A stretch of DNA of 64,000 nucleotides from positions 26,904,808-26,968,807 of the forward strand of contig CM054062.1 in assembly GCA_028641055.1 (NCBI GenBank). The letters are read 5' to 3'. The translations under genes and the position numbers were made by a program. This DNA is from Alopecurus myosuroides (Eukaryota; Streptophyta; Magnoliopsida; Poales; Poaceae). This document shows positions 30,681 to 42,552 of this stretch, piece by piece; positions within the stretch are counted from its first letter, which is position 1, and each line of letters begins with the position of its first letter. The notes under the pieces were generated by a model. The model ran no database searches, was not told the DNA's origin, and was given only the letters and a program-made list of their open reading frames with translations.

Positions 30681-30689
30681 TTTGGTGAG
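30681..30689. repeat. 9-bp target site duplication, right
   Basis: TTTGGTGAG, identical to 5419-5427. Confidence 0.92.
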
Positions 30690-31389
30690 TGCACAAAATA
30701 ACCTGAACTTTTGGAGGCTTGCTTCTTTGTATATCTTTTGCTTATAACAAGTCTTATCAGTAAAGAATACAAACTGAGGAAGCTCTGGTACCGCCAAGAA
30801 AACCTGTTGCTTCTGTGTAGTACTGTTTTGAGCTTGATAGCTTATTTCGCTAGCTTTTCACTATGTTCATGCTCTCTCTTTTTAATCCGTGGTGTACTTG
30901 TGATCAGTGGTGTCACACCCTGAATATCTTACATGGGCACCTAAAGACACAAGTTTCTAATTTAGAAAAAAGGGGTCAGGACATGCATGCTTGGCTGTGG
31001 AGCAGGAACCTGAACCCAACGCATTGCTGGCCTCATACATGATGTTTCAAGGTTTTTTTTCTTGACGTGGGTTGCTTGCCAAATGAACAGAGCATACTCA
31101 ATTTATATTTGTGTTCGTATGCAGGATTCTCAATAAATTTGTTGTTGTTACCCTTCTTTTCAAATGATCTATATTTGTAGAAGATCATGAAGATTTTGAG
31201 TCTTTTCTCTAACTTATGGATGAACTGAATTCCCATTTGACATTATTTGCAATGAAACTACAGAATGGTTGACTTATGAGCATCAAAATTTAGAGACTTC
31301 AACATTGACAGCTCAGAAAGCATATATCTGAACGAGGTGAAGAGAAAAGAGCCTGAGCTTGAGATGAAAACACAAATTTGTCGAGGACC
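30690..31389. other. Intergenic flank right of the MULE
   Basis: No gene or repeat is recognised. This continues the sequence interrupted at 5427. Confidence 0.5.
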
Positions 31390-31399
31390 ACTCACCACT

Positions 31400-31840
31400 C
31401 CGGATGGCACCCATCGGGTTCGGGGCCGGGTCCGCGCCCCCCATACCCGCCCCATTTAAGTTGTCGGGTCTTATTTCTTACCAGACCCGCGACCCGGTCG
31501 GGTTCGGGGCCCCAACGGGTACCCATCTCACGAGCGACGTCGACGCATGTTGAGAATGAAATGATGGAATATTGGGATGGGGTGGGTAAGAATAGATACG
31601 TGTGTGCGCGTGTTGTCTACGGCACGACATATTCCAATGCGTGCATGTGATGTGTGGGTTGTGTGATCCATAACTCCTGGACATGTGGTTATTAGGACTT
31701 AGAACGGGTCCGCGGGTACGGGTTTGCGACCCCCATACCTGCCCCGTTAGACCTGGCGGGTCTAACATTTTACCAAACCCTCCCCATTTAAGGCGGGTAC
31801 CCGTCGGGTTTGCGGGTTTCGGAGCCCCATTGCCATCCGT
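31400..31840. mobile_element. Small non-autonomous DNA element with 10-bp target duplication
   Basis: The 441-bp element starts CCGGATGGCACCC and ends with GCCATCCGT (inward ACGGATGGCA), giving a short terminal inverted repeat. It is flanked by ACTCACCACT at 31390-31399 and 31841-31850. The ends are rich in GGGTTCGGG/CGGGTACCCG words. The central part is AT-richer and non-coding. The duplication length fits a Mutator-like or an atypical hAT element; the family is not assigned. Confidence 0.7.
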
Positions 31841-31850
31841 ACTCACCACT

Positions 31851-33146
31851 GGCCAGAATGTGGACAGCCAGTCGTCTTTGCAGTGCAAATGTGCAATGGT
31901 CGTGGGTCTCGCAAGGCAAACAGGCGCGAGAAGCCACCAAAGGGATTTTCTCACACTATGGAAATCGAAGTCGTGTTCAAGTGGCATTGACCAGATTAGC
32001 TATTTTACTCCATGTCTCCGTATGTACTCTGCATCTGATCAACGTTAGGGCCTGTTTCTTGTTTGTAGCCAGGTAATTTCATATGTATCTGATAAGCATT
32101 ATGGCTTGTACATGCAAGTATTTTCCATAGTTGTGAACTTAGTTTTTTATAGTTTGAGTAGAATATCCATGATCAGCTGTATGACCAAACGAGTTGCAGA
32201 TTTCATACTTCTGCTCCAAAATATCATATATAAATTATCAGGTACGAACTTTCTAAGTAATTCTTCCCCTCAGAGTTTGATGAAGTTGTGATTATCATTA
32301 TTTCCACTTAGTCCTTGTAGATGATTTATTAATATTATAAAGAGTAATATGTGGGTATTTACTAGTAGCTCATAAACAGGGGATTTTCAATTGGTTGAAA
32401 ATAGTTATAAAAAAAAACGCGGACTCCAATTGTGTTCCTTGCCCGGAGGGGAGGCATGCTGGGCCACATGCTAGCATATGATCTGATTGGACTAATTAAC
32501 TGGGGCAAGATTACAAAAAGAACCTGCATCTAGATCCATATCAAACTTAATCGTATTACCCTTATTACATCATTATAGATGCAGCATATGTCACGGCCTT
32601 TGGAGGATGGATAAGCCAGGGAGCAATGGTCCAAAAACATGATCATATCATCCTGTGGTCCACCAGCATATTAATAATTTCTTTTCAAACAAAAAATAGA
32701 TTTAAATGATCTTGAAAAGTGTCTGCAAGTATCTTGTCTCACAAACATGACATTTTATCGGATCTACTTTATTTCACATAAAAACTATGTGCAGCCATCC
32801 TCTGCTTCTACTTTATGGATCGAATTTCTCTAGCTTTCTTTGTTTCCTATGTTAACTTTATCACTATATTTACAAATCGATTTAAAATTAAAAATTAATT
32901 TCTAAAACATTAGTCGATTAAATTACACGGGTGGTATGCAACTTTAGTAAAATGTTAGTGTAATTTTTACTCTAAGTTATATATAGAGTGCTTAAAGACG
33001 AGAATAACCAGATGTTTATCGAAGAGCTTAAAAATATCATTAAGATATACACAGTACTCATATTCCCGGTGAATAGCCAACCATATAGTTTAAACATGAC
33101 GAGAGATGGTTCACTCGGCAAGAGGCATATCTAATCCGTAGACGTC
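31851..33146. other. AT-rich intergenic sequence
   Basis: No gene, terminal repeat or strong tandem structure is seen. Confidence 0.5.
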
Positions 33147-33487
33147 GGGCTTCTTTGGATCACAGGATTACAAAACAGAGGAACCGAGAAAATGTAGGAA
33201 TTTGACATGATTGCAGATGCAAAACGTAGGATTATAAAACAGAGGAAAATTGTGCAAACAATCATTTGGATGGAACTACAAGAAAGTTGCCTCGATGCTA
33301 CGCGAATGAGTGTAAAAAAGAGGTTAGAGTGGATGTTAAAATTCCTATGAAATTAGGGTGTAGGAATACAATCCATATGAATTTTATAGGTGTCATTCCT
33401 TTGATCCAAAGACATTCCTTAGAAAAGAATCCTATGGATTGGAATCCTCCAAAATTCCTTCGAAAATAATTCAATCCAAAGAGCCCC
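33147..33487. mobile_element. Tourist/Harbinger-like MITE, old copy
   Basis: The 341-bp element has ends GGGCTTCTTTGGATCAC and, inward from the right, GGGGCTCTTTGGATTG. The GGGCnnTTTGGAT terminus is typical of PIF/Harbinger-type MITEs of grasses. No TTA/TAA duplication is visible, so the ends have decayed. Confidence 0.55.
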
Positions 33488-33606
33488 GAAGAGTTCCGCA
33501 GGTGGACTACGCGGGAGAAGACAAAGATCAACATGTTTGAAAGTCGAATGAACCACTGAATCATGGCAATAGATCGTGAAATCCATTTGCTTGGGTCTAT
33601 TTCCCG
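33488..33606. other. Short unassigned stretch
   Basis: 119 bp without recognised content lie between the MITE and the LTR element. Confidence 0.5.
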
Positions 33607-33611
33607 TATTT
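33607..33611. repeat. 5-bp target duplication, left
   Basis: TATTT here is repeated at 42266-42270 directly after the right LTR. Confidence 0.9.
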
Positions 33612-36600
33612 TGTGACGCCCCGAGATCGGGCACTATGCAGATTTCCGCATTCCCGCCAAAATCCACATAATAACCGATTCCAGGTTGCCATTTATGATA
33701 ACATTACATTAGTTCACGAATATTCCACAATTACAACAGCAACAGATAGATACAAGATGACTCGAACGAGCCAGGGTTACAACTGATACATTACAAAGAT
33801 CCAAATAACAGCGGAAGAAACAAACGTCCGTCTACGGACAAGATCCAAATTGGACTAAGAGTCCTGAAGATAACCGAAGGCGTCCAATCCCTGCCCAGGC
33901 CAAGCCGGAGGGATTCCCAAGCTAACGTCGTCAGACTTCAAACCTGTTGACTGCAAGTTGGAATTTGCAGCCACGAAAGAGATTCGTGGGTCAGTACGGT
34001 TAAGTACTGGCAAGGGGGATAAAACCCATACTCACAAGTTACCGGCGTAGCCAGTCATCACAAGATACAAATACTTTAGGATCAACGGAAAGGAAGGGGT
34101 TATTGCAAATAAGCGACAACAGGCTGCACTAACCAACTACAGAGATTCTATTACCTCCAACTATCAGAAAGGGGATAAGATCGAGTAGTTGTAACCAACT
34201 GAGAGTAAATCCAAACAAACCCATCCTGGACCTCGCCCCTTTAGCCAAAGAAGCAATCCGAGGATAACTCACACAGTTGTATTAAAGGTGAATCAAGTTA
34301 TTGTGTGAATAAACCTGTTACTAGTCAAGTTGTTAATCAGTGGTTATATCATGGTTGATCATTATGTTTAAGTTGTCCTGAGTACTTGTTAGCCAGTACT
34401 TTCACCAAGTAATCCATAACCGCGGAAAACACGGCTTCTCGAGAAGATTTACCCTGCAGGGATGCACCATAGTAACCACACTCATGAATATCCCGCCAGA
34501 TGGAATGCCTCCCACCAAGCGGGGCACTCAACACAATCCAACCCTTCTTCGCATCAAGCCCAAAGCACCTTGGGCGCACGGCTACTCGGGCCCAGAAGAA
34601 AATGGACCCTCATAGCACTCTAAGACCGTGTCCCCCTATATGCCGACTACGAAAGTTCCACCCGGGATCCAAGGGCTCGCAAAATCATGCATGCAGCAAA
34701 TGGAAAACCCGAACTAAATGAGGCGATTTGGACGAGATGCGAATCGGGTCAAACTGAGGGGGAGCCCATACTCCCCAAATGCGGGTAGTGCGCTCATCAT
34801 GGATCGGTAGACAAGACCCTTTTCCTATTAGGGTCGACACTAGCAGGCCTCAAAACCACAAAGGGCCTCCTGCCGGTGCCTTATCATCAAATTTATTATT
34901 AATAGTAACATTAGCATGATTGATTGATTGATTAAACATCGAGCCCCCAGAACATAAGGAAGTAATAACAGAAAGTAACGGGTAACAGACTCGAGCAAAT
35001 CAACCCTAAGCAAGATAGTAAGACACAGGCTCAAGCAAAGGTTATAGGAGGGGAGGTGAGGCAATATCATTGGTTAAAGGATTCATGTGATAGGTTCGTA
35101 ACAGAAACAACTACTACTAAGGCTAGCAGAAAAGAACAACGGAAGTATCGGTAACAAGTGATGAAAGGCAGCCATATGGCATGCAAGTGAGTATACTTGC
35201 CTGAGATCCCGCAAGGTAGCAGAACTTGTCGTTGCTCACATCATCTCAACGTCCTATCCGGGAAGAAGCAACGAACCTCGAACAAACACCGGATGCAACA
35301 ATTACTACTACGGCAAAAGCTCCAGCATGATCAAGGTATGGATGCATGACAATTTAATTGATGCATAGAAATAAACTAATTGACAAGTTAAACAAATTTA
35401 TATGGACCCATATGCAATTTGAGTTGCATAGGAAAAGCCCATGGATTATGGTTAAATTATTTGTTTTCCAACTAACCAATAGGTGAAAGTGGATTAGCAC
35501 GATGCATGCAAAAGGGAAACAGCAAAATAACAACATTAGAATCAATTTAAGATAGGGTGTAGCAATTTAGAATTTTATTATTAACTTAGGGAATTTTTGG
35601 GTGCCTTAAAGGGAACACACAAGTATTGTTGTTTTCAACCATTTAAAATGTTCAAAACAAATAACAAAGTTGATATTTGAAAAGGTTATCAAATTTTAGT
35701 TGGATTACATGTTTCACATTTTGAAATTGGACTTTGGATTAATTATTTATGAATTAAACAATATTAAACAAGTTTTAATTGAATTAAACAAGAATTAAAT
35801 TGTTTAGGCAATTTTAATTATTCAAAACAGAAAACAAAAATTATATTTGAAAAGGTTATTCAAAATGGTATGGAAAACATATTTTATTTGAATTATTTGG
35901 ACTTAAGAATAATTAGTTATGAATTATTACAAATTGCATTTGAATTATTTGGATTTGAATTTAAATTGCATTTTGAATATTCAAAACAGAACACAAATTG
36001 CATATTTGGAAAGAATATGAAATTTGGATCAGAATAGATATAGAGTTTGTGTTTATTGGATTTATAAAACAAAAGATATTTAATTTCAAAGTTTTGTTTG
36101 AATTCTGCTATTTAAAAAGAAATTTGGAATTTTGGAAATATACGCGGAAATCCTTTGTTACTCAGGAGGCAGCTAGCCACTGCCTCTGCCCGTGGGCCTA
36201 GCCAACGTGGCGATGAGTAAGCGCTTGCGTGGCAGAAAGAGGGTATGACGGGTGGGCCTGCGGCCGCACGCGCAGAAATCCAAAAAAGTGGCCTTTAATC
36301 GGCCGAACGAGGACTTGAACCCGGGTCTCCCGAGGGCAACACACAGGCACAAGCCACTGGGCTGGGTGGAATTCTTGTCAGATAGCTGCAGCGAAGGGAG
36401 TTTAAGGTGTAAAATCGCGTGGCTACTGAATCTAACTGAACTTGCTGCAGGTACAGGTTCAGGCGCGGTCGACAGGAACAGAACGGGGCGACGCACGCCG
36501 GCGATCGCTGCTGCGGTGCGCGCGGCGGCGCGAGTGGCGTGCGGGGCCGGTGCGGGGACGTGAGCGGAGGCGGACAGAGGGAGATCGCAAGGAGGGAAGG

Positions 36601-37697
36601 AGGCGAGGGCAGAACGAGCACCTGCTTGCTGTAGACGTGCAGACGTTCGATGGCAGAAACGGCGGAGTTGCCGGCGACGGCGCGGCCGGCACAAGCCTCC
36701 TCCCGCCCCCGAGTCTTCAGGTAAAATGGAGGTGGAAGAACGGCGGTTCCATTCCCGCAAGAAGGAGACCTCGAGGTGATCGGGGGGGACGGCGATGAGG
36801 AAGGGAAGGCGATGGTCGCGGTGCGGTTCTGGGGTGGTTCGATGTGGTGTTGCAGGGTTCAGAGACAGCAGGTTTTGGAGGGGAAGGAAAGAGAGGAGAG
36901 AATGGCGGCGGGGCGGATGGGACTAGCTAGGGTTAGGTCTAGGGTAGGGGTCGGGGTAGGTAGATATAGGCCATGGGGAGCTTGTACGGCGTGGCATCCA
37001 CTGGGGGGAGGATCGATCCTGTGGTTCTGAAAGTGATCGTACTGGCGAGGAAGACGACAAGCAGAGGGGTAGCGGGCCAGAAAAGAATAGGTGGGCTGGG
37101 TAGAAAACAGAGGGAAAGAGGTGGGCTTGGAGATAAAAGGTGGGCTGGCTCTTCTCCTTTGGGATTTTTTTTTTTCTTTCAATTGATTTTTTTTGTAAAA
37201 AGAAATAGAAGGGAGAGAGAAAGGATAAAGGGTTTTTGGGGTGTAAATCCTTTATGAACTATTTTTTTTTTTTATTGATTAGCAAAACATCAGATAACAA
37301 GGTTTGTTACTTATTTCCAACAATTTGGAAAATGACAAATTGTTTGAACTTTGCTGTTTGAAATTCATATAGGATTTTAGTTGATTTTTAAAGGTGACAA
37401 ATTTTATTTAATGAACCCAAAACTTAGTGAGCTAAAAAGAGTGCAAGTTGTTAATTTTTCTCAAACCACAATTGATCATGTCAAATAAGAGGGAGAAAGA
37501 TTTGAAACTTAGTTTGCCAAATTTTTAATATTTAAACCCATATTGGAAAAGGATTTATTTGATTTGGATTTGGTTATTTGAATTTTACCATTAGGGTTTT
37601 GAACAATTTAAATTGTTTTGGAAAACAGAATGCAATGCTCATGATGCAGATGATGCAAGCAAAAAGAAAACAAACAGGTAACACCCCAGGTGTTACA
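33612..37697 (-). repeat. Left (3') LTR of the non-autonomous element
   Basis: Plus-strand ends are TGTGACGCCCCGAGATCGGG and CACCCCAGGTGTTACA. The right edge holds the inverted repeat GTAACACC-CCA-GGTGTTAC, so in element sense the LTR opens with a small hairpin. An AT-rich half (about 35300-36150) and a GC-rich half (about 36170-37050) are distinct. Frames inside, including 36173-36760, have no domain support. Confidence 0.9.
36311..36364 (-). other. tRNA-like Pol III box pair inside the left LTR
   Basis: On the minus strand CAGCCCAGTGGCTTGTGCC (A-box-like) is followed about 35 bp on by GGGTTCAAGTCC, a near-perfect B box (GGTTCRANTCC). This is the spacing of a tRNA or tRNA-derived SINE promoter. 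A full cloverleaf was not established. Confidence 0.5.
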
Positions 37698-38159
37698 GAC
37701 GACACCACTAACAAGGGATTGCGCCCTCGCAATCCACCTGCTAACCCGGGAGGGGAAAGAAGTTCGACTATCGTTTCTTCGTGCTTCTAGTTGATCTCCT
37801 CGACACCACTAACAAGGGATTCTTGCTCGGAGTGACGACGATGTTCTTCCACCAGGAATCTTCCGATGATCGAACCTATTAGGTTAAGGGCTCAGAAAAC
37901 GTCCACCCACGTAGGATCCTGACACTTTGAAAGATAGACAAGGGGGAGAATCCAAAACAAATAAGATGGGAGGGGAAATAGAATAGGGGTAAGGAGAAAA
38001 ACAAGAATCCTATTGAGATGTTCTTCTTAAATAGTTTAGCAGAAATAGTTTTTGACACTCTAGAAACAACGACCGTTAGCGAGGTTAACCTACAGGCTTT
38101 GCGGACCCGTTGCTTCGATAACCATTCGTATCGAAACAATATCGGGAATCGGAACCAAG
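37698..38159 (-). other. Internal domain of the non-autonomous element
   Basis: It is non-coding. GACACCACTAACAAGGGATT occurs twice (about 37702 and 37801). No polypurine tract is evident next to the left LTR, where the plus-strand primer should lie. Confidence 0.8.
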
Positions 38160-38171
38160 GCTCTGATACCA
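38160..38171 (-). other. Primer binding site for initiator Met tRNA
   Basis: GCTCTGATACCA is the reverse complement of TGGTATCAGAGC, two bases from the right LTR. It sets the element's orientation as minus. Confidence 0.88.
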
Positions 38172-38173
38172 TT

Positions 38174-41100
38174 TGTGACGCCCCGAGATCGGGCACTATG
38201 CAGATTTCCGCATTCCCGCCAAAATCCACATAATAACCGATTCCAGGTTGCCATTTATGATAACATTACATTAGTTCACGAATATTCCACAATTACAACA
38301 GCAACAGATAGATACAAGATGACTCGAACGAGCCAGGGTTACAACTGATACATTACAAAGATCCAAATAACAGCGGAAGAAACAAACGTCCGTCTACGGA
38401 CAAGATCCAAATTGGACTAAGAGTCCTGAAGATAACCGAAGGCGTCCAATCCCTGCCCAGGCCAAGCCGGAGGGATTCCCAAGCTAACGTCGTCAGACTT
38501 CAAACCTGTTGACTGCAAGTTGGAATTTGCAGCCACGAAAGAGATTCGTGGGTCAGTACGGTTAAGTACTGGCAAGGGGGATAAAACCCATACTCACAAG
38601 TTACCGGCGTAGCCAGTCATCACAAGATACAAATACTTTAGGATCAACGGAAAGGAAGGGGTTATTGCAAATAAGCGACAACAGGCTGCACTAACCAACT
38701 ACAGAGATTCTATTACCTCCAACTATCAGAAAGGGGATAAGATCGAGTAGTTGTAACCAACTGAGAGTAAATCCAAACAAACCCATCCTGGACCTCGCCC
38801 CTTTAGCCAAAGAAGCAATCCGAGGATAACTCACACAGTTGTATTAAAGGTGAATCAAGTTATTGTGTGAATAAACCTGTTACTAGTCAAGTTGTTAATC
38901 AGTGGTTATATCATGGTTGATCATTATGTTTAAGTTGTCCTGAGTACTTGTTAGCCAGTACTTTCACCAAGTAATCCATAACCGCGGAAAACACGGCTTC
39001 TCGAGAAGATTTACCCTGCAGGGATGCACCATAGTAACCACACTCATGAATATCCCGCCAGATGGAATGCCTCCCACCAAGCGGGGCACTCAACACAATC
39101 CAACCCTTCTTCGCATCAAGCCCAAAGCACCTTGGGCGCACGGCTACTCGGGCCCAGAAGAAAATGGACCCTCATAGCACTCTAAGACCGTGTCCCCCTA
39201 TATGCCGACTACGAAAGTTCCACCCGGGATCCAAGGGCTCGCAAAATCATGCATGCAGCAAATGGAAAACCCGAACTAAATGAGGCGATTTGGACGAGAT
39301 GCGAATCGGGTCAAACTGAGGGGGAGCCCATACTCCCCAAATGCGGGTAGTGCGCTCATCATGGATCGGTAGACAAGACCCTTTTCCTATTAGGGTCGAC
39401 ACTAGCAGGCCTCAAAACCACAAAGGGCCTCCTGCCGGTGCCTTATCATCAAATTTATTATTAATAGTAACATTAGCATGATTGATTGATTGATTAAACA
39501 TCGAGCCCCCAGAACATAAGGAAGTAATAACAGAAAGTAACGGGTAACAGACTCGAGCAAATCAACCCTAAGCAAGATAGTAAGACACAGGCTCAAGCAA
39601 AGGTTATAGGAGGGGAGGTGAGGCAATATCATTGGTTAAAGGATTCATGTGATAGGTTCGTAACAGAAACAACTACTACTAAGGCTAGCAGAAAAGAACA
39701 ACGGAAGTATCGGTAACAAGTGATGAAAGGCAGCCATATGGCATGCAAGTGAGTATACTTGCCTGAGATCCCGCAAGGTAGCAGAACTTGTCGTTGCTCA
39801 CATCATCTCAACGTCCTATCCGGGAAGAAGCAACGAACCTCGAACAAACACCGGATGCAACAATTACTACTACGGCAAAAGCTCCAGCATGATCAAGGTA
39901 TGGATGCATGACAATTTAATTGATGCATAGAAATAAACTAATTGACAAGTTAAACAAATTTATATGGACCCATATGCAATTTGAGTTGCATAGGAAAAGC
40001 CCATGGATTATGGTTAAATTATTTGTTTTCCAACTAACCAATAGGTGAAAGTGGATTAGCACGATGCATGCAAAAGGGAAACAGCAAAATAACAACATTA
40101 GAATCAATTTAAGATAGGGTGTAGCAATTTAGAATTTTATTATTAACTTAGGGAATTTTTGGGTGCCTTAAAGGGAACACACAAGTATTGTTGTTTTCAA
40201 CCATTTAAAATGTTCAAAACAAATAACAAAGTTGATATTTGAAAAGGTTATCAAATTTTAGTTGGATTACATGTTTCACATTTTGAAATTGGACTTTGGA
40301 TTAATTATTTATGAATTAAACAATATTAAACAAGTTTTAATTGAATTAAACAAGAATTAAATTGTTTAGGCAATTTTAATTATTCAAAACAGAAAACAAA
40401 AATTATATTTGAAAAGGTTATTCAAAATGGTATGGAAAACATATTTTATTTGAATTATTTGGACTTAAGAATAATTAGTTATGAATTATTACAAATTGCA
40501 TTTGAATTATTTGGATTTGAATTTAAATTGCATTTTGAATATTCAAAACAGAACACAAATTGCATATTTGGAAAGAATATGAAATTTGGATCAGAATAGA
40601 TATAGAGTTTGTGTTTATTGGATTTATAAAACAAAAGATATTTAATTTCAAAGTTTTGTTTGAATTCTGCTATTTAAAAAGAAATTTGGAATTTTGGAAA
40701 TATACGCGGAAATCCTTTGTTACTCAGGAGGCAGCTAGCCACTGCCTCTGCCCGTGGGCCTAGCCAACGTGGCGATGAGTAAGCGCTTGCGTGGCAGAAA
40801 GAGGGTATGACGGGTGGGCCTGCGGCCGCACGCGCAGAAATCCAAAAAAGTGGCCTTTAATCGGCCGAACGAGGACTTGAACCCGGGTCTCCCGAGGGCA
40901 ACACACAGGCACAAGCCACTGGGCTGGGTGGAATTCTTGTCAGATAGCTGCAGCGAAGGGAGTTTAAGGTGTAAAATCGCGTGGCTACTGAATCTAACTG
41001 AACTTGCTGCAGGTACAGGTTCAGGCGCGGTCGACAGGAACAGAACGGGGCGACGCACGCCGGCGATCGCTGCTGCGGTGCGCGCGGCGGCGCGAGTGGC

Positions 41101-42265
41101 GTGCGGGGCCGGTGCGGGGACGTGAGCGGAGGCGGACAGAGGGAGATCGCAAGGAGGGAAGGAGGCGAGGGCAGAACGAGCACCTGCTTGCTGTAGACGT
41201 GCAGACGTTCGATGGCAGAAACGGCGGAGTTGCCGGCGACGGCGCGGCCGGCACAAGCCTCCTCCCGCCCCCGAGTCTTCAGGTAAAATGGAGGTGGAAG
41301 AATGGCGGTTCCATTCCCGCAAGAAGGAGACCTCGAGGTGATCGGGGGGGACGGCGATGAGGAAGGGAAGGCGATGGTCGCGGTGCGGTTCTGGGGTGGT
41401 TCGATGTGGTGTTGCAGGGTTCAGAGACAGCAGGTTTTGGAGGGGAAGGAAAGAGAGGAGAGAATGGCGGCGGGGCGGATGGGACTAGCTAGGGTTAGGT
41501 CTAGGGTAGGGGTCGGGGTAGGTAGATATAGGCCATGGGGAGCTTGTACGGCGTGGCATCCACTGGGGGGAGGATCGATCCTGTGGTTCTGAAAGTGATC
41601 GTACTGGCGAGGAAGACGACAAGCAGAGGGGTAGCGGGCCAGAAAAGAATAGGTGGGCTGGGTAGAAAACAGAGGGAAAGAGGTGGGCTTGGAGATAAAA
41701 GGTGGGCTGGCTCTTCTCCTTTGGGATTTTTTTTTTTTTTTTCTTTCAATTGATTTTTTTTTGTAAAAAGAAATAGAAGGGAGAGAGAAAGGATAAAGGG
41801 TTTTTGGGGTGTAAATCCTTTATGAACTATTTTTTTTTTTTATTGATTAGCAAAACATCAGATAACAAGGTTTGTTACTTATTTCCAACAATTTGGAAAA
41901 TGACAAATTGTTTGAACTTTGCTGTTTGAAATTCATATAGGATTTTAGTTGATTTTTAAAGGTGACAAATTTTATTTAATGAACCCAAAACTTAGTGAGC
42001 TAAAAAGAGTGCAAGTTGTTAATTTTTCTCAAACCACAATTGATCATGTCAAATAAGAGGGAGAAAGATTTGAAACTTAGTTTGCCAAATTTTTAATATT
42101 TAAACCCATATTGGAAAAGGATTTATTTGATTTGGATTTGGTTATTTGAATTTTACCATTAGGGTTTTGAACAATTTAAATTGTTTTGGAAAACAGAATG
42201 CAATGCTCATGATGCAGATGATGCAAGCAAAAAGAAAACAAACAGGTAACACCCCAGGTGTTACA
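38174..42265 (-). repeat. Right (5') LTR of the non-autonomous element
   Basis: 4092 bp, a near-perfect copy of 33612-37697 offset by 4562 bp. It also carries the A-box/B-box pair at about 40873-40926. Confidence 0.9.
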
Positions 42266-42292
42266 TATTTCGTCCATCACATTATTGAAGTA

Positions 42293-42552
42293 TCCAACCT
42301 GTTCCTGAATGTAAGGCGTATAGTTTTTTGGAAAAAGTTTCAAAATATATGGTTTATTATGCTTTAAGTCCAATATTAGCCATCCACAAATGAGTCCCAA
42401 TATGGAACGACATGTTGTGTTCGATTTGTGACTAGTAGGGAGTCCCTTCTCGCGATTTTTTGTAGGAGAAAATGTGTCTATCGCATGCCAAATATCCATG
42501 TCTTAATATTCGTGCGGAAAACTATAGGCCTTACATTCAGGAACAGAGGGAG
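42293..42552. mobile_element. Stowaway (Tc1/Mariner) MITE
   Basis: The right end CTCCCTCTGTTCCTGAATGTAAGGC (read inward, 42552-42528) is the canonical Triticeae Stowaway terminus, here given across two words: CTCCCTCTGTTCC then TGAATGTAAGGC. The left end TCCAACCTGTTCC-TGAATGTAAGGC is decayed in its first bases. TA lies on both sides (42291-42292, 42553-42554). It is about 260 bp and sits 0.5 kb upstream of the V-ATPase gene's transcribed region. Confidence 0.82.

Larger units (their letters stand above)
33612..42265 (-). mobile_element. Non-autonomous LTR retrotransposon with 4.1-kb LTRs
   Basis: The 8,654-bp element has LTRs of 4086 bp (left) and 4092 bp (right) around a 476-bp internal segment. 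It lies on the minus strand: the internal sequence next to the right LTR holds the reverse complement of TGGTATCAGAGC, the initiator-Met tRNA primer site. No gag or pol is present. By eye the LTRs differ by one substitution (about C36743/T41305) plus poly-T length changes near 37160-37190, which implies insertion within roughly ten thousand years at common grass rates. It must have been moved by proteins of another element. It resembles LARD-type elements in lacking genes, but here the interior is far smaller than the LTRs. Confidence 0.9.

Noticed and set aside
36173..36760. 195-codon frame inside each giant LTR
   Set aside because: Arg/Ala/Pro-rich, GC-driven and without recognised domain; its two copies reflect LTR identity only.
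33612..42265. Two-copy segmental duplication of 4.1 kb
   Set aside because: TG...CA ends, a tRNA primer site and a 5-bp target duplication show these are the two LTRs of one element.
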